From the NCBI RefSeq assembly GCF_001905125.1, contig NZ_LWLE01000018.1, positions 26,502 through 90,501 of the forward strand: DNA of 64,000 nt, in the 5' to 3' direction. Each line of letters starts with the position of its first letter. Position 1 is the first letter of the stretch. The DNA comes from Streptomyces sp. TSRI0281. GTDB taxonomy: Bacteria > Actinomycetota > Actinomycetes > Streptomycetales > Streptomycetaceae. A program made the translations under genes and the position numbers. Below the pieces are notes generated by a model. It did not search any database, had not been told where the DNA came from, and saw only the letters and a list, made by a program, of their open reading frames with translations. Of this stretch, positions 24,329-33,395 are shown one piece after another.

Positions 24329-25681
24329 TCAGTCGATGCGGCGATCGAGGCGGCCGTGGTACCGGACGGCGGAGATGCTGCCGTTGGTCTCCTGTACGAA
24401 TCCCACCAGCTCACCCGGCGTACCGTCCTCGGAAAGGACGACCAGTGAGTCGGGGCCGGCGAGGCCGACACGGTCGGCTCCCTCGAGCTCGATGACGTAC
24501 TGTCCCTCGGCTGCGCGTGCGCCGTTGGCGGTGATCGCCAGCTCGCCCGGGTGGGCGCCCGGGCCGATCGAAATGGTGCCGTAGAAGCCGCAGTCGTAGG
24601 TTCCCCGCAGTGCCTCGGCAAGATCGGCGGGCACGGCCCACACGTGCTGTGGCGTGGTGTCGATGCCTGCGGCGCCGAGGATCATGCTCTCGATGTCGCC
24701 GACGATTTCCGCGCCGTGCAGGGAGTTGGTCAGGACGGTGTAGGCCAGGCCGCACGACGGGACGAGAACCAGACGTGAGGCGTAGCCGATGGTCAGGCCG
24801 CTGTGCGACATGGTCGGGTGCCCGCCGGTCTCGGAGAGATGCCAGGCGAGGCCGATGTCGTGGCCGGTGACGCCCTGGCCGGCCAGGGGTTCGAAGAGTC
24901 GCTTCGGTGCATCGGCGGAGGTGGACCAGTCTGCGTATCGCAGCAGATCCGAGACGTTGGACACCACGCCGCCGCCGGGCACGTCCCATCCGGGGAGCTG
25001 CCAGTGCCTCTGCCATCCCCGGTCGATCAGCAGCTCGGGGGAACGGGTCGCGCTGCGGCCGTGGGGCGCGGCCACCCGGTGGAAGATTGCTTCGTCGGCC
25101 GATGTGCAGGTCGTTGCCATGGCGGCGGGTACGATCACCAATTCGCGCAGCAGGTCCGCGTAGTGGCGGCCGGTGGCGCGCTCGACGGTGGCCGCGGCGA
25201 CCATGATTCCCGGGCCGCTGTAGGTGAAGTCGCTTCCCGGGTCGAACATCAGCGGCTGTTCGATGAAGTGCTCCAGTGATGCCTGGATGCTGTCGTCGGT
25301 GTGCCCGGTCAGGATGCGGGGCGCGTCGGCGATCATGTTCTGCGCATCGATTCCGGAGGTGTGGGTGATCGCGTGCCGCAGGGTGATGCGCCTGTCGAGG
25401 CCCGGGACGTCGGGGAACAGCGGTGCCAGAGGCGCATCGAGTTCGAGACGGCCGTTTTCGAGCAGCAAGCCGATGACGGCGCCGAGGAGCGTCTTGGAGA
25501 TCGAACCCACCTGGAACAGGGTTCGTTCGTCGACTGCGAGGGGGTGGGCGACGCTGGTGATGCCGTAGCCGAAGGTCAGGGTCTGTCCGTTCAGGGAGAC
25601 GCCCACTGCGGCTCCGGGGATCTGGTGTTCTGCCATCAGTGCGGGAACGGTGGCGTCGAGTCGGTCGCGCAGGTCGTTCAC
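24329..25681 (-). CDS. Serine hydrolase, beta-lactamase (class C-like) family
   Basis: 450 residues from GTG 25681, with AAGGAG 10 bases upstream. Catalytic motifs of the beta-lactamase/D-aminopeptidase fold: S60-I-S-K63 (SxxK), Y154-S-G (YxN equivalent) and HSGLTIGYAS (K-T-G equivalent region). There is no signal peptide, so it is probably cytoplasmic. It is the last gene of a dipeptide importer operon, 47 bases after the permease stop. A peptide or D-amino-acid amide hydrolase acting on the imported solute is the natural inference. The C-terminal ~110 residues form an extra beta domain. Confidence 0.85.
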   Translation of the reverse strand: MNDLRDRLDATVPALMAEHQIPGAAVGVSLNGQTLTFGYGITSVAHPLAVDERTLFQVGSISKTLLGAVIGLLLENGRLELDAPLAPLFPDVPGLDRRITLRHAITHTSGIDAQNMIADAPRILTGHTDDSIQASLEHFIEQPLMFDPGSDFTYSGPGIMVAAATVERATGRHYADLLRELVIVPAAMATTCTSADEAIFHRVAAPHGRSATRSPELLIDRGWQRHWQLPGWDVPGGGVVSNVSDLLRYADWSTSADAPKRLFEPLAGQGVTGHDIGLAWHLSETGGHPTMSHSGLTIGYASRLVLVPSCGLAYTVLTNSLHGAEIVGDIESMILGAAGIDTTPQHVWAVPADLAEALRGTYDCGFYGTISIGPGAHPGELAITANGARAAEGQYVIELEGADRVGLAGPDSLVVLSEDGTPGELVGFVQETNGSISAVRYHGRLDRRID

Positions 25682-25727
25682 GGGGTGGTTCTCCTTGTTC
25701 CGAGGATGTCGCGGACGAGAGGCCGTA

Positions 25728-26642
25728 TCAGGCGCCGGTGACCGAGCGCGGGTCCATCCGGTCACGCAGAGCGTCGCCGAACAGGTTGAAAGCCAGCACG
25801 AGGGCGACGAACGCGAGCGCGGGGAACACCGCCAGCCAGGGTTCTGTGAGCATGTACTGCTGGGCGGTGGAGATCATGCTGCCGAAGTCGGCGTCGGGCG
25901 GTGTGACGCCGAAGCCCAGGAAGCTGAGCGCGGCGTAGGCCCCTTCGGCCGTGGAGAGGTTGATGGCGGTCATGACGATCAGTGGGGAGCTGATGTTGGG
26001 CAGGACATGCCGCCGGATGATCCACCAGCGTCCGCGGCCGCAGAGTCGGGCGGCGTCGATGTAGCTGCGTCCCGCCACCTCGATGGTCGCTCCTCTCGCG
26101 ATCCGGGCGAATCGCGGGATGATGACCAGGCCGATCGCGAGCGCGGCGTTCATCATGCCGCTTCCCATGATCGCCAGTACCAGGATCGCCAGCAGGTATT
26201 CCGGGATGGCGAACAGCAGATCGGTGAAGCGGGAGATCACCCCGTCCGTGATGCCGCGCAGGAACCCCGCCGCGGTCCCGAGCGCGGTGCCCGCCACGAT
26301 CGCCAGTGCGACCGCGATGAGGGCCGCCCCCATCGCTGGGCGCGCGGCGGCGATCACTCGGGAGAACTGGTCACGCCCCAGGGTGTCGGTGCCGAAAAGG
26401 TGGTCAGCCGACGGCCCCTGCAGCTGCGGGCCGACGTTGAGTTGATTCGGGGCGTACGGGGAGAGTATCGGTCCGAAGACAGCGGCGAGGACGTAGAGAA
26501 GGAGGACGGCCACGGCGGCGTTGGCGAAGACGCCGTGCACGGGCCATCTGCGGCGACGGCGTCCGGACGTGGTCGATTCGGCCGCCGGGCCGGGTTCGAC
26601 GGGGGCCGGGGATGTCGGCTGTGCTGCCGAAGGTGTGGTCAT
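25728..26642 (-). CDS. Dipeptide/oligopeptide ABC importer, permease (DppC type)
   Basis: 304 residues. The N-terminus is Pro/Ser-rich and cytoplasmic, with an RRRRR cluster before the first helix. The OppC N-terminal segment ILSPYAPNQLNVGPQLQGPS then HLFGTDTLGRDQFSRVI is diagnostic. The BPD core has the EAA loop (YIDAARLCGRGRWWIIRRHV). It starts 9 bases after the DppB stop. It pairs with the DppB-type permease at 26652. Confidence 0.9.
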   Translation of the reverse strand: MTTPSAAQPTSPAPVEPGPAAESTTSGRRRRRWPVHGVFANAAVAVLLLYVLAAVFGPILSPYAPNQLNVGPQLQGPSADHLFGTDTLGRDQFSRVIAAARPAMGAALIAVALAIVAGTALGTAAGFLRGITDGVISRFTDLLFAIPEYLLAILVLAIMGSGMMNAALAIGLVIIPRFARIARGATIEVAGRSYIDAARLCGRGRWWIIRRHVLPNISSPLIVMTAINLSTAEGAYAALSFLGFGVTPPDADFGSMISTAQQYMLTEPWLAVFPALAFVALVLAFNLFGDALRDRMDPRSVTGA

Positions 26643-26651
26643 GGTGGCCTC

Positions 26652-27599
26652 CTAGGTACGCGCGATACGGCGGTCGACAAGCGGAAGCATCAGGTCCACG
26701 ACCAGGTTTCCCAGGATGAACGCAGCAGCCAGCACCAGGGCCTGACCGGTCGCCTGGCTGAAGTCACGCAGTTCGAGGGAGTCGAGGATGCCGCGGCCGA
26801 GACCCGGCAGGCTGAAGATCTGCTCGACGATGAACAGGCCGCCGACCAGCAGCCCGAAGATCATGCCAATCAGCGTGAGTACGGGCGGCAGCGCGGCACG
26901 CAGTGCGTACATGTACGTAATGCGCCATTCAGCGATACCGTTCGTGCGCGCGGTGGAGATGTGCGCGGCGGAGAGCACCTCCAGCATGGAGGACCGGGTC
27001 ATCTGCATGATCAACGGGGCCGTCGGGATGCCCACGGCCAGGGCCGGCAGCAGCATCGTCTGCACATTGGCTGTCAAACCGTCGCTGATCGGAATGTAGT
27101 TGGGCGAGTACAGGTCCGTCAGGTAGTGCGTGGCGATGTACAGCGCGAACGAGCCGGAGACGAACGCCGGGAAGGCGAACGCGGCCAACAACGGCAGCCG
27201 AACGAACCAGACACGGACGCTCTTGGCACGCGTGGCGACGTACACGCCGGCCGGTATGCCGATGGCGACGGCTATGAGCAGGCCCATCAGAGCCAGTTCG
27301 AAGGAGACGGGGGCCTGCTCGGCGATCACATCGCGGTTGGCCTGCCCGGAGAACGGGGAGGTGCCGAGGTCGCCCTGCACGGCGCTGCCCAGCCAGTCCA
27401 GATACTGGGTGAACAGCGGCTGGTCCATGCCCAGGGCATGTCTGATGTTCTCGACGGTTTCCGCGCTCGCCCGCGGGCCCGCGATCAGCTGGGCCGGGTC
27501 TCCCGGGGTGAGCGCGCGGCCGGCCATGAACACCAGCCCGGAGAGGACCAGGAGGACGGCAGCCGCACCGGTCAACTTCCGTATCGTGTAGAGGATCAC
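26652..27599 (-). CDS. Dipeptide/oligopeptide ABC importer, permease (DppB type)
   Basis: 315 residues. Starts ILYTIRKLTGAAAVLLVLSG, the usual DppB helix, followed by the characteristic ALTPGDPAQLIAGPRASAET, six helices and the EAA loop near YMYALRAALPPVLTLIGMIF. The C-terminus ends in LMLPLVDRRIART. Its ATG overlaps the stop of the ATPase upstream (27596-27599), showing translational coupling. Confidence 0.9.
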   Translation of the reverse strand: MILYTIRKLTGAAAVLLVLSGLVFMAGRALTPGDPAQLIAGPRASAETVENIRHALGMDQPLFTQYLDWLGSAVQGDLGTSPFSGQANRDVIAEQAPVSFELALMGLLIAVAIGIPAGVYVATRAKSVRVWFVRLPLLAAFAFPAFVSGSFALYIATHYLTDLYSPNYIPISDGLTANVQTMLLPALAVGIPTAPLIMQMTRSSMLEVLSAAHISTARTNGIAEWRITYMYALRAALPPVLTLIGMIFGLLVGGLFIVEQIFSLPGLGRGILDSLELRDFSQATGQALVLAAAFILGNLVVDLMLPLVDRRIART

Positions 27600-28615
27600 C
27601 GGGTTGCCTCCTTCACAGTCGGTCCGTTCACGGTGAGCGCACCGGGTTTGACGCAGCGCACGAAGTGCCCCGGGGATTCCTCCACGAGGGCGGGCAGCGC
27701 TTCTCGGCAGCGGTCTTCGGCCACCGGGCAGCGTGCGGCGAAGCGGCAGCCCTTCGGCGGGTCGATCACGCTGGGCGGTTCGCCCTGCAGAACGATTCTC
27801 CGGCCGCGCTCGCCCGTGTCGCCGGGCAGCTTCGCCTCGGTGGAGCGCAGCGCCACCGCGTACGGATGCAGCAGGCCCGCGTCGAAACGGCCGGCCGGGG
27901 CGAGTTCGACGAGCTGACCCAGATACATCACGGCGACCTGGTCACTGAACCCGCGGACCGCCCGCAGGTCGTGCGAGATGAACACGTAGGCCACGCCGGT
28001 GCGTTCCTGCAGCCGTCGCAGCAGCCCCAGCACCTGCGCCTGCAACGACGCGTCCAGGGATGTGACCGCTTCGTCCAGCAGGATCAGCTCGGGGTCGTTC
28101 ACCACGGCGCGGGCGATGCAGACCCGTTGCTGCTGTCCGCCGGACAGTTCGTGAGGGTGGCGGTCGGCGTACTCCTTGCCGAGGCCGACCTCTTCGAGAG
28201 CCTCCAGCACGCGCCGGTCGCAGGTGGCCCGGTCCTGGCCGGGCAGTGCTTCGGCGATGCTCTGGCGGATGGTCATGCGGGGGTCCAGGGCACTTGCCGG
28301 GTCCTGGAACACAGCCTGGACGACACCGCGGGCACCGGGGGTGCCGGCTGCCGCGGACCGTGAGCCGACGTGCACTGCCCCCGCGTCGGGCCGCTCGAGT
28401 CCCACGATGAGCCGGCCGAGAGTCGACTTGCCGCAGCCCGACTCCCCCACCACTCCGAGGGTCCTGCCGGCATCGAGGGTCAGGCTCACTCCGTCCACGG
28501 CGTGGACGTGCGGGCGCGGGCCGCGCAGACTCGTCCGACGCATGGCGAAGTGCCTGAGTGCCTCGTCCACCCGCAGAACGCTGCGGGATGCCGCGGACGG
28601 TGTCGCGGTGGTCAT
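27596..28615 (-). CDS. Peptide ABC importer ATPase (DppF/OppF type)
   Basis: 339 residues. Walker A GESGCGKST, FQDPASALDPRMTI after the Q-loop, signature LSGGQQQR, Walker B LILLDEAVTSLD, H-loop ISHDL. The C-terminal oligopeptide-transporter extension contains the Cys cluster GCRFAARCPVAEDRC, which in this family ligates an iron-sulfur cluster or stays structural. It overlaps both neighbours by 4 bases. Heterodimer partner of the ATPase at 28612. Confidence 0.9.
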   Translation of the reverse strand: MTTATPSAASRSVLRVDEALRHFAMRRTSLRGPRPHVHAVDGVSLTLDAGRTLGVVGESGCGKSTLGRLIVGLERPDAGAVHVGSRSAAAGTPGARGVVQAVFQDPASALDPRMTIRQSIAEALPGQDRATCDRRVLEALEEVGLGKEYADRHPHELSGGQQQRVCIARAVVNDPELILLDEAVTSLDASLQAQVLGLLRRLQERTGVAYVFISHDLRAVRGFSDQVAVMYLGQLVELAPAGRFDAGLLHPYAVALRSTEAKLPGDTGERGRRIVLQGEPPSVIDPPKGCRFAARCPVAEDRCREALPALVEESPGHFVRCVKPGALTVNGPTVKEATR

Positions 28616-29466
28616 GAGGCCTCCTGGGTGCGGGCGTTGTACTCGCTCGATTTGCCGCGGGCGGCGTCGAGCAGGGAAGCGGTGTACGTGTGGGCGGGAT
28701 TACTGAGGACCTCACCGGCCGGACCCTGTTCGACGATCCGGCCGCGGTACATCACCACGACCCGGGTACAGAGTTCGCTGACGACGCCGATGTCATGGGT
28801 GATGAGCAGCAACGACATGTCGGCGGCCGTGACTCGTTCGTGGAGCAACTCCACGATCTGCGCCTGCACGGTGGCGTCGAGCGCGGTGGTCGGTTCGTCA
28901 GCGATCAGCAACTGGGGCTGGTTGATCAGGGCCATGGCGATGATCACCCGCTGGCGCATTCCGCCCGACAGCTCGTGCGGGTAGCTCCGCCGCTTCACTG
29001 CGACATCGGGCAGACCGACCTGACGGAGCACCTCCTCCGCGATGTCGATCGCTTCGGCCCTCGACACCCTGCGATGAGCCCGGACGACGTCGGTCAGCTG
29101 TCTGCCGATGGTGAACACCGGGTTGAGGCTGGCCAGCGGATCCTGCGGCACACGCGCGATTCGGGTGGACCGGAGGCTGCGCAGCTCAGTCTCGTTCAGC
29201 TGCTGCAGGTCGCTCCCACCCATGGTGATGGACCCAGAGCTGACGCGGGCGTTGGCGGGCAGTGTGCGCAGTACGGCGGAGGCCATGGTGGACTTGCCCG
29301 AGCCGGACTCTCCCACCAGGCCCAGCCGTTCCCCGGGCGGCAGTTCGAAGCTCACCCCGTCGACGGCGACGTGGTCCAGTCCGTCGCGCCGGTATGTGAC
29401 AGTCAGATCTCGAACGGACAGGGCCGCAGGGCCCGCCGCGTCGACGGCGCTTCGCACGGCACTCAT
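28612..29466 (-). CDS. Peptide ABC importer ATPase (DppD/OppD type)
   Basis: 284 residues from ATG 29466, overlapping the stop of the binding-protein gene as ATGA. Walker A GESGSGKST, IARVPQDPLASLNPVFTI, signature ELSGGMRQR (the Opp/Dpp GGMRQR variant), Walker B LLIADEPTTALD, H-loop ITHDIGVV. It lacks the full C-terminal Cys extension normal in DppD (usually ~320 residues), ending soon after AHTYTASLLDAA. That shortening is unusual, but its partner retains the extension. Confidence 0.9.
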   Translation of the reverse strand: MSAVRSAVDAAGPAALSVRDLTVTYRRDGLDHVAVDGVSFELPPGERLGLVGESGSGKSTMASAVLRTLPANARVSSGSITMGGSDLQQLNETELRSLRSTRIARVPQDPLASLNPVFTIGRQLTDVVRAHRRVSRAEAIDIAEEVLRQVGLPDVAVKRRSYPHELSGGMRQRVIIAMALINQPQLLIADEPTTALDATVQAQIVELLHERVTAADMSLLLITHDIGVVSELCTRVVVMYRGRIVEQGPAGEVLSNPAHTYTASLLDAARGKSSEYNARTQEAS

Positions 29467-30992
29467 CGCTTCACTTCCTTGGTCACTCCGGCCAAGAAGG
29501 CGCGGCTCTGGCTCGGCGGGACCACCACGTGGTCGAGTCCGTCGCGATGGGCGACATACATGTTGCTGGCGAGCAGGGTGAGGGTCGGGTAGACCTGTTC
29601 CGCTTCGTAGCGGGAGATCTCGACCAGCTTGTTGTGGTAGGCCGCCTGGGTGTCGGCGCCGCGAGCGTCCGTTATCAGCTTGCGCAGCGTCTTCGGAGTC
29701 TCGCCTTGGCGTCCCTCGGCCGGGAGGACGTACTGGAGTGGGTTGGGGTAGTACGACTGGGCGTTCCAGGACAGGTCGTAGTCCGGGCCCGTCAGCTGTG
29801 CGCTCCACGCGGCGGGCTCCTTGGGCAGCAGCTTGGCCTTGATGCCGACGCGGGCGAGCTGGTCCTGCATCAGCGTCATCATGTTGTCCGTGCCGGGGTC
29901 GTAACCGCTGATGTACATCAGCGTGGTGGAAAACCCGCGCGGGTAACCGGCCTTGCGCAGCAGTTCCTTGGCCCGTTCGACGTCGAGCTGGTGCTGGGGC
30001 AGCTCGTCCGCCTTCGGAGCCCAGGGGCCCGAGGGGATGTATCCGCTGGGCCGCGCGCTGCCGTGGTACGCGCCGTCCGCGAGTTCCCTGCGGTCGATCG
30101 CCAGTGCTATCGCCCGGCGCACCAGTGTGTTGTCGAGCGGTTTGCGCAGGTTGTTGATCTGCAGGAAGATCGTGGAATCGGTCTCTGCCTTGTGGAGTGT
30201 CAGTCCCTCGTGCCCCTTCACCGCGTCGGCGCTTGCCGCGTCGGGGAACATCAGGTCGATCTTGCCGATCTGAAGGTTCGCCACCTGGGTTGCCACGTTG
30301 GGGATATAGAGCACCGACAGGGAGGGGGCCGATGCCTTCGTACCCCAGTAGTCGGTGTTGCGTTCCAGCTGGAGCTTGCTGTTGGCGCGGTAGTCCGTCT
30401 GCTTCCATGGGCCGGTGCCGACCATGGTGACGGCCGGGTTCGTCGCGTCGACGGCGTGCTGGTTCATGATGGCGCAGCCCCACACCAGCGGGTTGGCCAT
30501 GCTGTTGAGGAAGCCGGCGTCCGGACTGCTCAGGGTGAACCTGACTGTCCCGTCGTCTATCTTCTCGACGCCCTTCAGCATCGGGAAGACCTCCTTGTCG
30601 ATGCCGTCCGGGCTCTTCTGCAGCCGAGTGAACGAGGAGACGACGTCATCGGCGGTGAGCCGGTCTCCATTGTGGAAGCGCACGCCCCTGCGCAAAGTGA
30701 ACGTGTACGCCCGGCCGTCCTCGGACTTGCGGTATTTCGTGGCGAGCGCGGGCTCGACCCGGCCGTCGGATGCCGTGGTGTACAGGCACTCGTAGGAATG
30801 CTGCCAGGCGAACCGGTCGGCGAACATACTGGAGCCCTGGGGGTCCAGGGTGCTGGGCGCGGTGGTTTCGGCCACCACCAGCCCGTCAGGACGCGCGCTC
30901 TTGGCAACGGGAGCGGAACAGGCTGAGAGAGCGAGAAGGGCCGAGAGGCAGAGAACAGTCGCCGCGCGGCCGCGTCGGAATACTGAGGGCAT
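29463..30992 (-). CDS. Peptide-binding lipoprotein (family 5 solute-binding protein)
   Basis: 509 residues from ATG 30992 (GTGAGGA placed 4-5 bases upstream). The signal peptide ends in L-S-A-C lipobox. SBP_bac_5 markers: YTFTLRRGVRFHNGDRLTAD, DVVSSFTRLQKSPDG, GTGPWKQTDYRANSKLQLER then VRRAIALAIDRRELADG, and the C-terminal YPTLTLLASNMYVAHRDGLD. It is the first gene of a six-gene operon (binding protein, two ATPases, two permeases, hydrolase) in which the first four junctions overlap by 4 bases. Confidence 0.9.
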   Translation of the reverse strand: MPSVFRRGRAATVLCLSALLALSACSAPVAKSARPDGLVVAETTAPSTLDPQGSSMFADRFAWQHSYECLYTTASDGRVEPALATKYRKSEDGRAYTFTLRRGVRFHNGDRLTADDVVSSFTRLQKSPDGIDKEVFPMLKGVEKIDDGTVRFTLSSPDAGFLNSMANPLVWGCAIMNQHAVDATNPAVTMVGTGPWKQTDYRANSKLQLERNTDYWGTKASAPSLSVLYIPNVATQVANLQIGKIDLMFPDAASADAVKGHEGLTLHKAETDSTIFLQINNLRKPLDNTLVRRAIALAIDRRELADGAYHGSARPSGYIPSGPWAPKADELPQHQLDVERAKELLRKAGYPRGFSTTLMYISGYDPGTDNMMTLMQDQLARVGIKAKLLPKEPAAWSAQLTGPDYDLSWNAQSYYPNPLQYVLPAEGRQGETPKTLRKLITDARGADTQAAYHNKLVEISRYEAEQVYPTLTLLASNMYVAHRDGLDHVVVPPSQSRAFLAGVTKEVKR

Positions 30993-31040
30993 TCGTTCCT
31001 CACTTCGCCGTGCAGGTTCGGGGAACACGACTCAAGCCGA

Positions 31041-31073
31041 ATTTTGCAATGCAAAATCAAGTTCTGCATTGCA
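31041..31073. promoter_or_regulatory. Tandem IclR-type operator
   Basis: A perfect 17-bp palindrome ATTTTGCAATGCAAAAT (31041-31057) is followed by TGCATTGCA (31065-31073). Both centre on TGCA-N-TGCA, as expected for IclR dimers. The site is 49-81 bases upstream of the binding-protein start on one side and ~210 bases upstream of the IclR gene on the other; TATAGT at about 31086 may be the -10 toward IclR. Confidence 0.75.
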
Positions 31074-31280
31074 TTTAGCGCATGACTATAGTGAAACGTG
31101 CACGTAACACAAGGGGGTTGCCAAGTCGTGAGATGAGCCAGAAGCTCCGCATGGGCGAGATATGGGCAGTCTTGGCCCCCCATGTCGCGCTTTCCCTCCG
31201 GATACGGAGACGGATAGACCACTCTTGGCCAGCGAGACCGTGCACCACCATCGGTGGTGTGACTCATCAGGAGATCCGTC

Positions 31281-32069
31281 GTGACCGACCCACTCGCACC
31301 CACCCCGGGCGCGCGCAACAACTCCGCCTCGCTCCGTAGGGCGTTGGGCATCCTGCTCAGCCTTGCCGATGACCGTGCCCAGCGCGGCTACACGCTCGGT
31401 GAACTCGCCGAGCACGTGAGCCTCAGCAAGCCCACCGTGCTACGACTGCTTCAGCCCCTCGTTGACGCGCATTTCGTCCAGCTGCTGCCGACCGGGACAT
31501 ACCGGCTCGGCTGGCGCAACGCCCAACTGGGCCAGGCATATCTGGCCGGCACCGACCCTCACCGGGACATGCGTGACGTGCTGGAGCGCCTGTCGGCCAG
31601 GACGAGCGAGACCGTACACCTGGTGAAGGCGGACTTCCCGCGCGTTGTCTACATCGACAAGGTGGACAGCCCGCTCCCCGTGCGCATGGCGTCGCGCATC
31701 GGCAGTACGCAGCCTGCGTACTGCACAAGCGTCGGCAAAGCCATGCTCGCCCATGCCGACGAGGACGTGGTCGACTCCGTGATCGCGGCAGGAATGCCGG
31801 CCAGAACGGCCAACACCATCACCTCCGGCGACGCCCTCCGCTCGGAACTCGCGGCCAGCCGCGCCCGGGGCTGGGCCGTCGACGACATTGAGAACGAGGT
31901 GGGCGTGCGCTGCGTCGCCGCCCCGATCTTCGACCCGGAAGGTACAGCGACGAGCGCGATCAGTGTGTCTGCGCCCGAGGAGCGCATGCCTCCCAGCGAG
32001 GTCGAAAGGGTGGCCCCCCTGGTGCGCGCCGCCGCCCAGGAAATCTCTCTCCGATGGGGCACTCGCTGA
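31281..32069 (+). CDS. IclR-family regulator of the peptide-importer operon
   Basis: 262 residues from GTG 31281, with AGGAG at 31269. N-terminal winged HTH: RRALGILLSLADDRAQRGYT, LGELAEHVSLSKPTVLRLLQ. C-terminal IclR ligand domain: TYRLGWRNAQLGQAYL, ETVHLVKADFPRVVYIDKVD, QPAYCTSVGKAMLAH, GWAVDDIENEVGVRCVAAPI. The divergent position and the TGCA palindromes in the gap imply that it controls the operon and itself, probably released or activated by a compound derived from the imported solute. Confidence 0.9.
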   Translation: MTDPLAPTPGARNNSASLRRALGILLSLADDRAQRGYTLGELAEHVSLSKPTVLRLLQPLVDAHFVQLLPTGTYRLGWRNAQLGQAYLAGTDPHRDMRDVLERLSARTSETVHLVKADFPRVVYIDKVDSPLPVRMASRIGSTQPAYCTSVGKAMLAHADEDVVDSVIAAGMPARTANTITSGDALRSELAASRARGWAVDDIENEVGVRCVAAPIFDPEGTATSAISVSAPEERMPPSEVERVAPLVRAAAQEISLRWGTR

Positions 32070-32109
32070 TGCGGTGGCAGGTGGGGCGGGCGCCGGTCCA
32101 TGCGGGGAG

Positions 32110-32310
32110 GGGCCCTTGACCCCGGATCTTGAACACGTCTCTGCGGCTCGGGTCAGGGTAAGTTGCTGTTGGGTGGAAGGTGCCCTCGTAAGCGATCGGG
32201 GATCGCGGGCCGAGCCAGGAATGCGGGCGTCGGGTGTTGTAGCGGGACAGCCATCGCCGACCGCCGTCACGTATCTCGTCGGGGGCGCTCTGATCTGCCC
32301 TGTGAACTTG
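32110..32310 (-). mobile_element. IS3-family transposase, C-terminal fragment
   Basis: SRYNTRRPHSWLGPRSPIAY then EGTFHPT, the very end of an IS3 OrfB, in the minus strand. An IS end with GGATCTTGAACACG (plus strand, about 32116) is next to it and is related to the end at 13323. Only the last ~45 codons remain. Confidence 0.75.
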
Positions 32311-32423
32311 AGCGCCCTCCTCTGCGCAGGCCGCTCCTCGCCTTGCGGAGGCCTGGAGCGCAGCACGGGCGTGGCGGGGAGCGAGTCGGCTCTGCGCGCG
32401 GACGCGGCCCGGTTGGCAGCCCA

Positions 32424-32771
32424 TCACGGTGCGGTGTGCGCGCTGGGCCGCAGCCGGCAGATCAGGTCGGCGGCCGGCACCAGCCGACGGTTCGCCGCCC
32501 GCGGCAGCACCGTCGCCAGGGCCCACCGCAGCCGGGCCACATCGACCCGGCACCCGGACAGGGCGCCGCGGAGCCCGCCGTGCCCACGACGGTGTTCACC
32601 CACCCGCGACAGCTCCACCAGCGACCGGACCGGCCCATCCGCGCACAACACCGCGTCCACGAGTGCGAACAACGCGTCCGCACGCCGGGTCGGACAGGAA
32701 TAGAATTCACCCCGGAAGCGTGACAGTCCCGCAAACGGATCCTGCCCGGCAGCGTGATGCAGCAGACTCAT
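32424..32771 (-). mobile_element. IS701-like transposase, N-terminal fragment
   Basis: MSLLHHAAGQDPFAGLSRFR, GEFYSCPTRRADALFALVDA, VLCADGPVRSLVELS, GEHRRGHGGL and a VDVARLRWALATV helix: this is the N-terminal region of a common Streptomyces DDE transposase (IS701-like, normally ~400-480 residues). It breaks at RLRPSAHT near 32430. The sequence between this and the IS3 remnant has no gene. Confidence 0.7.
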
Positions 32772-32906
32772 CCCCACGGCCTTCGTACTGAGCGTTGTGT
32801 GTTCCTTGGTCGGATCACATGCTCAGCCGAAGTCCGCCTGCATGTACGGCAGTTACCAGTCCGAGTGATCAAGTACGACGAACCGTTCGGACCCCGGGGT
32901 TAAAGA

Positions 32907-33335
32907 TCAAGCTAGCCCTTCGTGGTGGAACTCGCCGATGTGCGAGAGCAGGGTGACAAAGTCCCAGTACAGGATCAGTTCTGCCATACGGCCGTCCGGG
33001 CTCAACCGGGCGACCCCGGCCAGACGGATGGTGAAGATGCGGCCCACTGCGTCGGTGGACCAGACACCGGGCAGTTCCTTGAGGATGGTGCCTCGCATGG
33101 TGAACTGAAACGCCCCACGGTCTCCTGCGGTGAACGCGTCGTCGAGGGTTGTGTCCAGGTTGGCGTTGGTGAACCAGGGGCCGTACATCTCGCGGACCTC
33201 TTCGAGGCCATGCAGGTCCCAGCCGAAGGCTGGTTCCTCATAGTGGACGTCCGCTGTGAAGCAGTCCATCGTCCGGTCGAGGTCTCTGGCGCCGATCGCG
33301 TCGATCAGCTCCTCAAAGATTGTGGTACTCGTCAT
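32907..33335 (-). CDS. SnoaL-like / NTF2-fold protein
   Basis: 142 residues from ATG 33335, with AGGAAG upstream. The cone-shaped NTF2 fold is indicated by FEELIDAIGARDLDRTMDCF then TADVHYEEPAFGWDLHGLEE, TTLDDAFTAGDRGAFQFTMR and the strand RLSPDGRMAELILYWDF. SnoaL-like proteins catalyse cyclisations, hydroxylations or dehydrations in polyketide pathways. It lies 60 bases after the ACP-TE gene on the same strand, so it belongs to the PKS operon and may act on the released or ACP-bound chain. His/Asp positions suggestive of SnoaL catalysis are present but not conclusive. Confidence 0.8.
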   Translation of the reverse strand: MTSTTIFEELIDAIGARDLDRTMDCFTADVHYEEPAFGWDLHGLEEVREMYGPWFTNANLDTTLDDAFTAGDRGAFQFTMRGTILKELPGVWSTDAVGRIFTIRLAGVARLSPDGRMAELILYWDFVTLLSHIGEFHHEGLA

Positions 33336-33395
33336 CGCGAGCTTCCTCTCTGCGCGTTTGCCGGTGTTCTTGATGTGCAACAAGGTGTCGTGCCG

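Noticed and set aside
25650..27917. Plus-strand frame of 755 codons
   Set aside because: Antisense to the two peptide permeases; shadow composition.
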